Assembly (NCBI GenBank): GCA_016713365.1
Contig: JADJPG010000037.1
Span: 1-64,000 of the forward strand
Source of the DNA: Verrucomicrobiota bacterium
Lineage (GTDB): Bacteria; Verrucomicrobiota; Verrucomicrobiia; Limisphaerales; JADJPG01
DNA: 64,000 nucleotides
Reading direction: 5' to 3'
Shown here: positions 62,947 through 64,000 of the stretch, one piece after another
Layout of the letters: each line of letters opens with the position of its first letter
Numbering within the stretch: the first letter of the stretch is position 1
The notes under the pieces: generated by a model
The model's database searches: none
The model's input: the letters and a program-made list of their open reading frames with translations, nothing else
What the model was told of the DNA's origin: nothing
Position numbers and translations under genes: made by a program

Positions 62947-64000
62947 CTACGCCAGGAGCGCCGGCACGATGTTCGCGCCGGTAACTTCGGAATCCGTTAG
63001 GCTCGCATCGCGGCCTTCGTGAGGGAAATGCAGCGCGCGATGATCCACGCCCATCGTGTGCAGCAACGTTGCATGGAAGTCATGCACGCTCACCACGTCC
63101 TGCACAGACTTGTAGCCGAACTCGTCCGTCGCGCCGTGAACGTAACCCTTCTTGAATCCGCCGCCCGCCGCCCACAGCGAGAACGCGTGACGATTGTGAT
63201 CGCGGCCGTCCTTGCCCTGCGAAATGGGAAGCCGTCCGAACTCGCCGGTCCAGAGCACGATGGTGGAATCCAGCAATCCGCGCGCTTTGAGATCGCGCAC
63301 CAGCGCGGCGCTCGGCTGATCCGTCTTCGCACATAATCCCTTCAGGCGCTCGGCGTTCTTGTCGTGCGTGTCCCACGGCTGGCCGCTGAGGAACAACTGC
63401 ACGTAACGCACGCCACGCTCGACGAGCCGCCGCGCGAGCAGACAACGCCGCCCGTATTCTTCGGTCTCCGGCTTGTCGAGACCGTAGAGTTTCTTCGTCG
63501 CCTCCGATTCGCCGGACAAATCGAGCGCCTCGGGCACCGCTGTCTGCATGCGTGCGGCTGTTTCGAAGTTCGCGATGCGCGCGGTCAGCTCCGTGTTCTC
63601 TGGGAAACGCGCGGCGTGACGCTGGTTCAGCGCCTTCAACAAACCAAGCTGGTTCGCTCGAGCCTGCGGCGGAATGTGCGCGGGCGTTTGCAGATTGAAC
63701 ACCGGCGAGTCTCCGCTGCGAAACGGTGTGCCTTGATAAATCGCGGGCAGGAAACCGGACGACCAATTGCGCTCGCCATCGACCGGCAAACCGCCGGGAT
63801 CACCGAGCACGACATACGCAGGCAGATTCTCGTTCTCGGAACCGAGCCCGTAGAGCACCCACGACCCGAGCGTCGGTAGCCCGGCCAGAAAACGTCCGGT
63901 GTGAATGATGCGCAGCGCGGACTCGTGATCGACGGAGCCGGTCGTCATCGAGCGCACGAGCGTGATTTCGTCTGCAATCGATCCCGTGTGCGGCAGCAGT
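62947..64000 (-). CDS. DUF1501-family protein, N-terminus beyond the window
   Basis: The frame is open from its stop at 62947 to the right edge (about 350 codons), so the start lies outside. Typical DUF1501 text includes VDHESALRIIHTGRFLAG, PTLGSWVLYGLGSE, GVRYVQLFLSGQPWDTHDKN, STIVLWTGEFGRLP and GRDHNRHAFSLWAAGGGFKKG. This sulfatase/alkaline-phosphatase-like family is abundant in Planctomycetes and Verrucomicrobia. The metal residues DTHD and GRDHN are intact. Function in the cell is unknown. Confidence 0.85.
   Translation of the reverse strand, partial: LLPHTGSIADEITLVRSMTTGSVDHESALRIIHTGRFLAGLPTLGSWVLYGLGSENENLPAYVVLGDPGGLPVDGERNWSSGFLPAIYQGTPFRSGDSPVFNLQTPAHIPPQARANQLGLLKALNQRHAARFPENTELTARIANFETAARMQTAVPEALDLSGESEATKKLYGLDKPETEEYGRRCLLARRLVERGVRYVQLFLSGQPWDTHDKNAERLKGLCAKTDQPSAALVRDLKARGLLDSTIVLWTGEFGRLPISQGKDGRDHNRHAFSLWAAGGGFKKGYVHGATDEFGYKSVQDVVSVHDFHATLLHTMGVDHRALHFPHEGRDASLTDSEVTGANIVPALLA

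Noticed and set aside
1..64000. CRISPR arrays
   Set aside because: No regularly spaced direct repeats were seen and no cas genes are present.

Overview
The window looks like a fragment of a GC-rich Verrucomicrobiota genome (possibly a Pedosphaera/Limisphaerales-type lineage). That placement is inferred from the right-hand chromosomal genes (a DUF1501 protein, a NirK-cytochrome c fusion with SUMF1-like and SCO-like partners, pseudopilin-like genes) and from general style; no rRNA or other taxonomic marker is present.

Region 1 (1 to about 41.5 kb) is most of an integrative and conjugative element (ICE). From the left it holds a BrxC/BrxD-type P-loop ATPase (cut by the window edge), a TerB-domain protein, a giant N6-methylase/SNF2-helicase with a frameshift, a TnpV-like ORF overlapping its 5' end, and a ClpB-like AAA+ protein. 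A divergent type IV secretion operon follows (VirB2, VirB3-like, VirB4, lipoprotein, VirB5/TrbJ, VirB6/TrbL, VirB8/TrbF, VirB9/TrbG, VirB10/TrbI, lipoprotein). Then come a degraded group II intron that splits a small membrane-protein gene, an XRE regulator, and a cargo block: a YwqK-like MORN protein, a Fic protein, and an overlapping RelA/SpoT-synthetase plus NA37 nucleoid-protein pair. The mobilisation block on the minus strand is VirD4, a small membrane protein, a ParA/TraL-like ATPase and a TraK-like protein, with a cluster of hairpins upstream that could be oriT. After it come a hypothetical gene and an IetA/IetS AAA-subtilase defence pair, then a MobF relaxase, an excisionase-like protein and a tyrosine integrase lying beside the 5' end of tRNA-Ser(GGA). 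Three copies of one inverted repeat (TTGTGCCC-N3-GGGCACAA) sit in front of three ICE transcription units and look like operators of one ICE regulon.

Region 2 (41.6 to 59.2 kb) lies between the intact tRNA-Ser and a 28-nt fragment of a tRNA-Ser 3' end next to a decayed tyrosine recombinase. It contains a pseudopilin-like operon and a copper/silver resistance cluster: a CopA-type P-ATPase (frameshifted) divergent from a CorE-like ECF sigma factor with a Cys-rich tail, then CusA-CusB-TolC efflux genes with several small Cys-motif periplasmic proteins. It is probably a second, partly decayed island, although the pilin genes may be ordinary chromosome.

Region 3 (59.2 to 64 kb) is probably chromosomal: a MOSC protein, a denitrification operon (NirK-cytochrome c, SUMF1-like, SCO-like) with two FNR/NNR-like boxes upstream, and a DUF1501 protein cut by the right edge. 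Four otherwise well-kept genes carry one-base (or, in one case, paired) frameshifts. This points at least partly to consensus errors rather than real gene decay.
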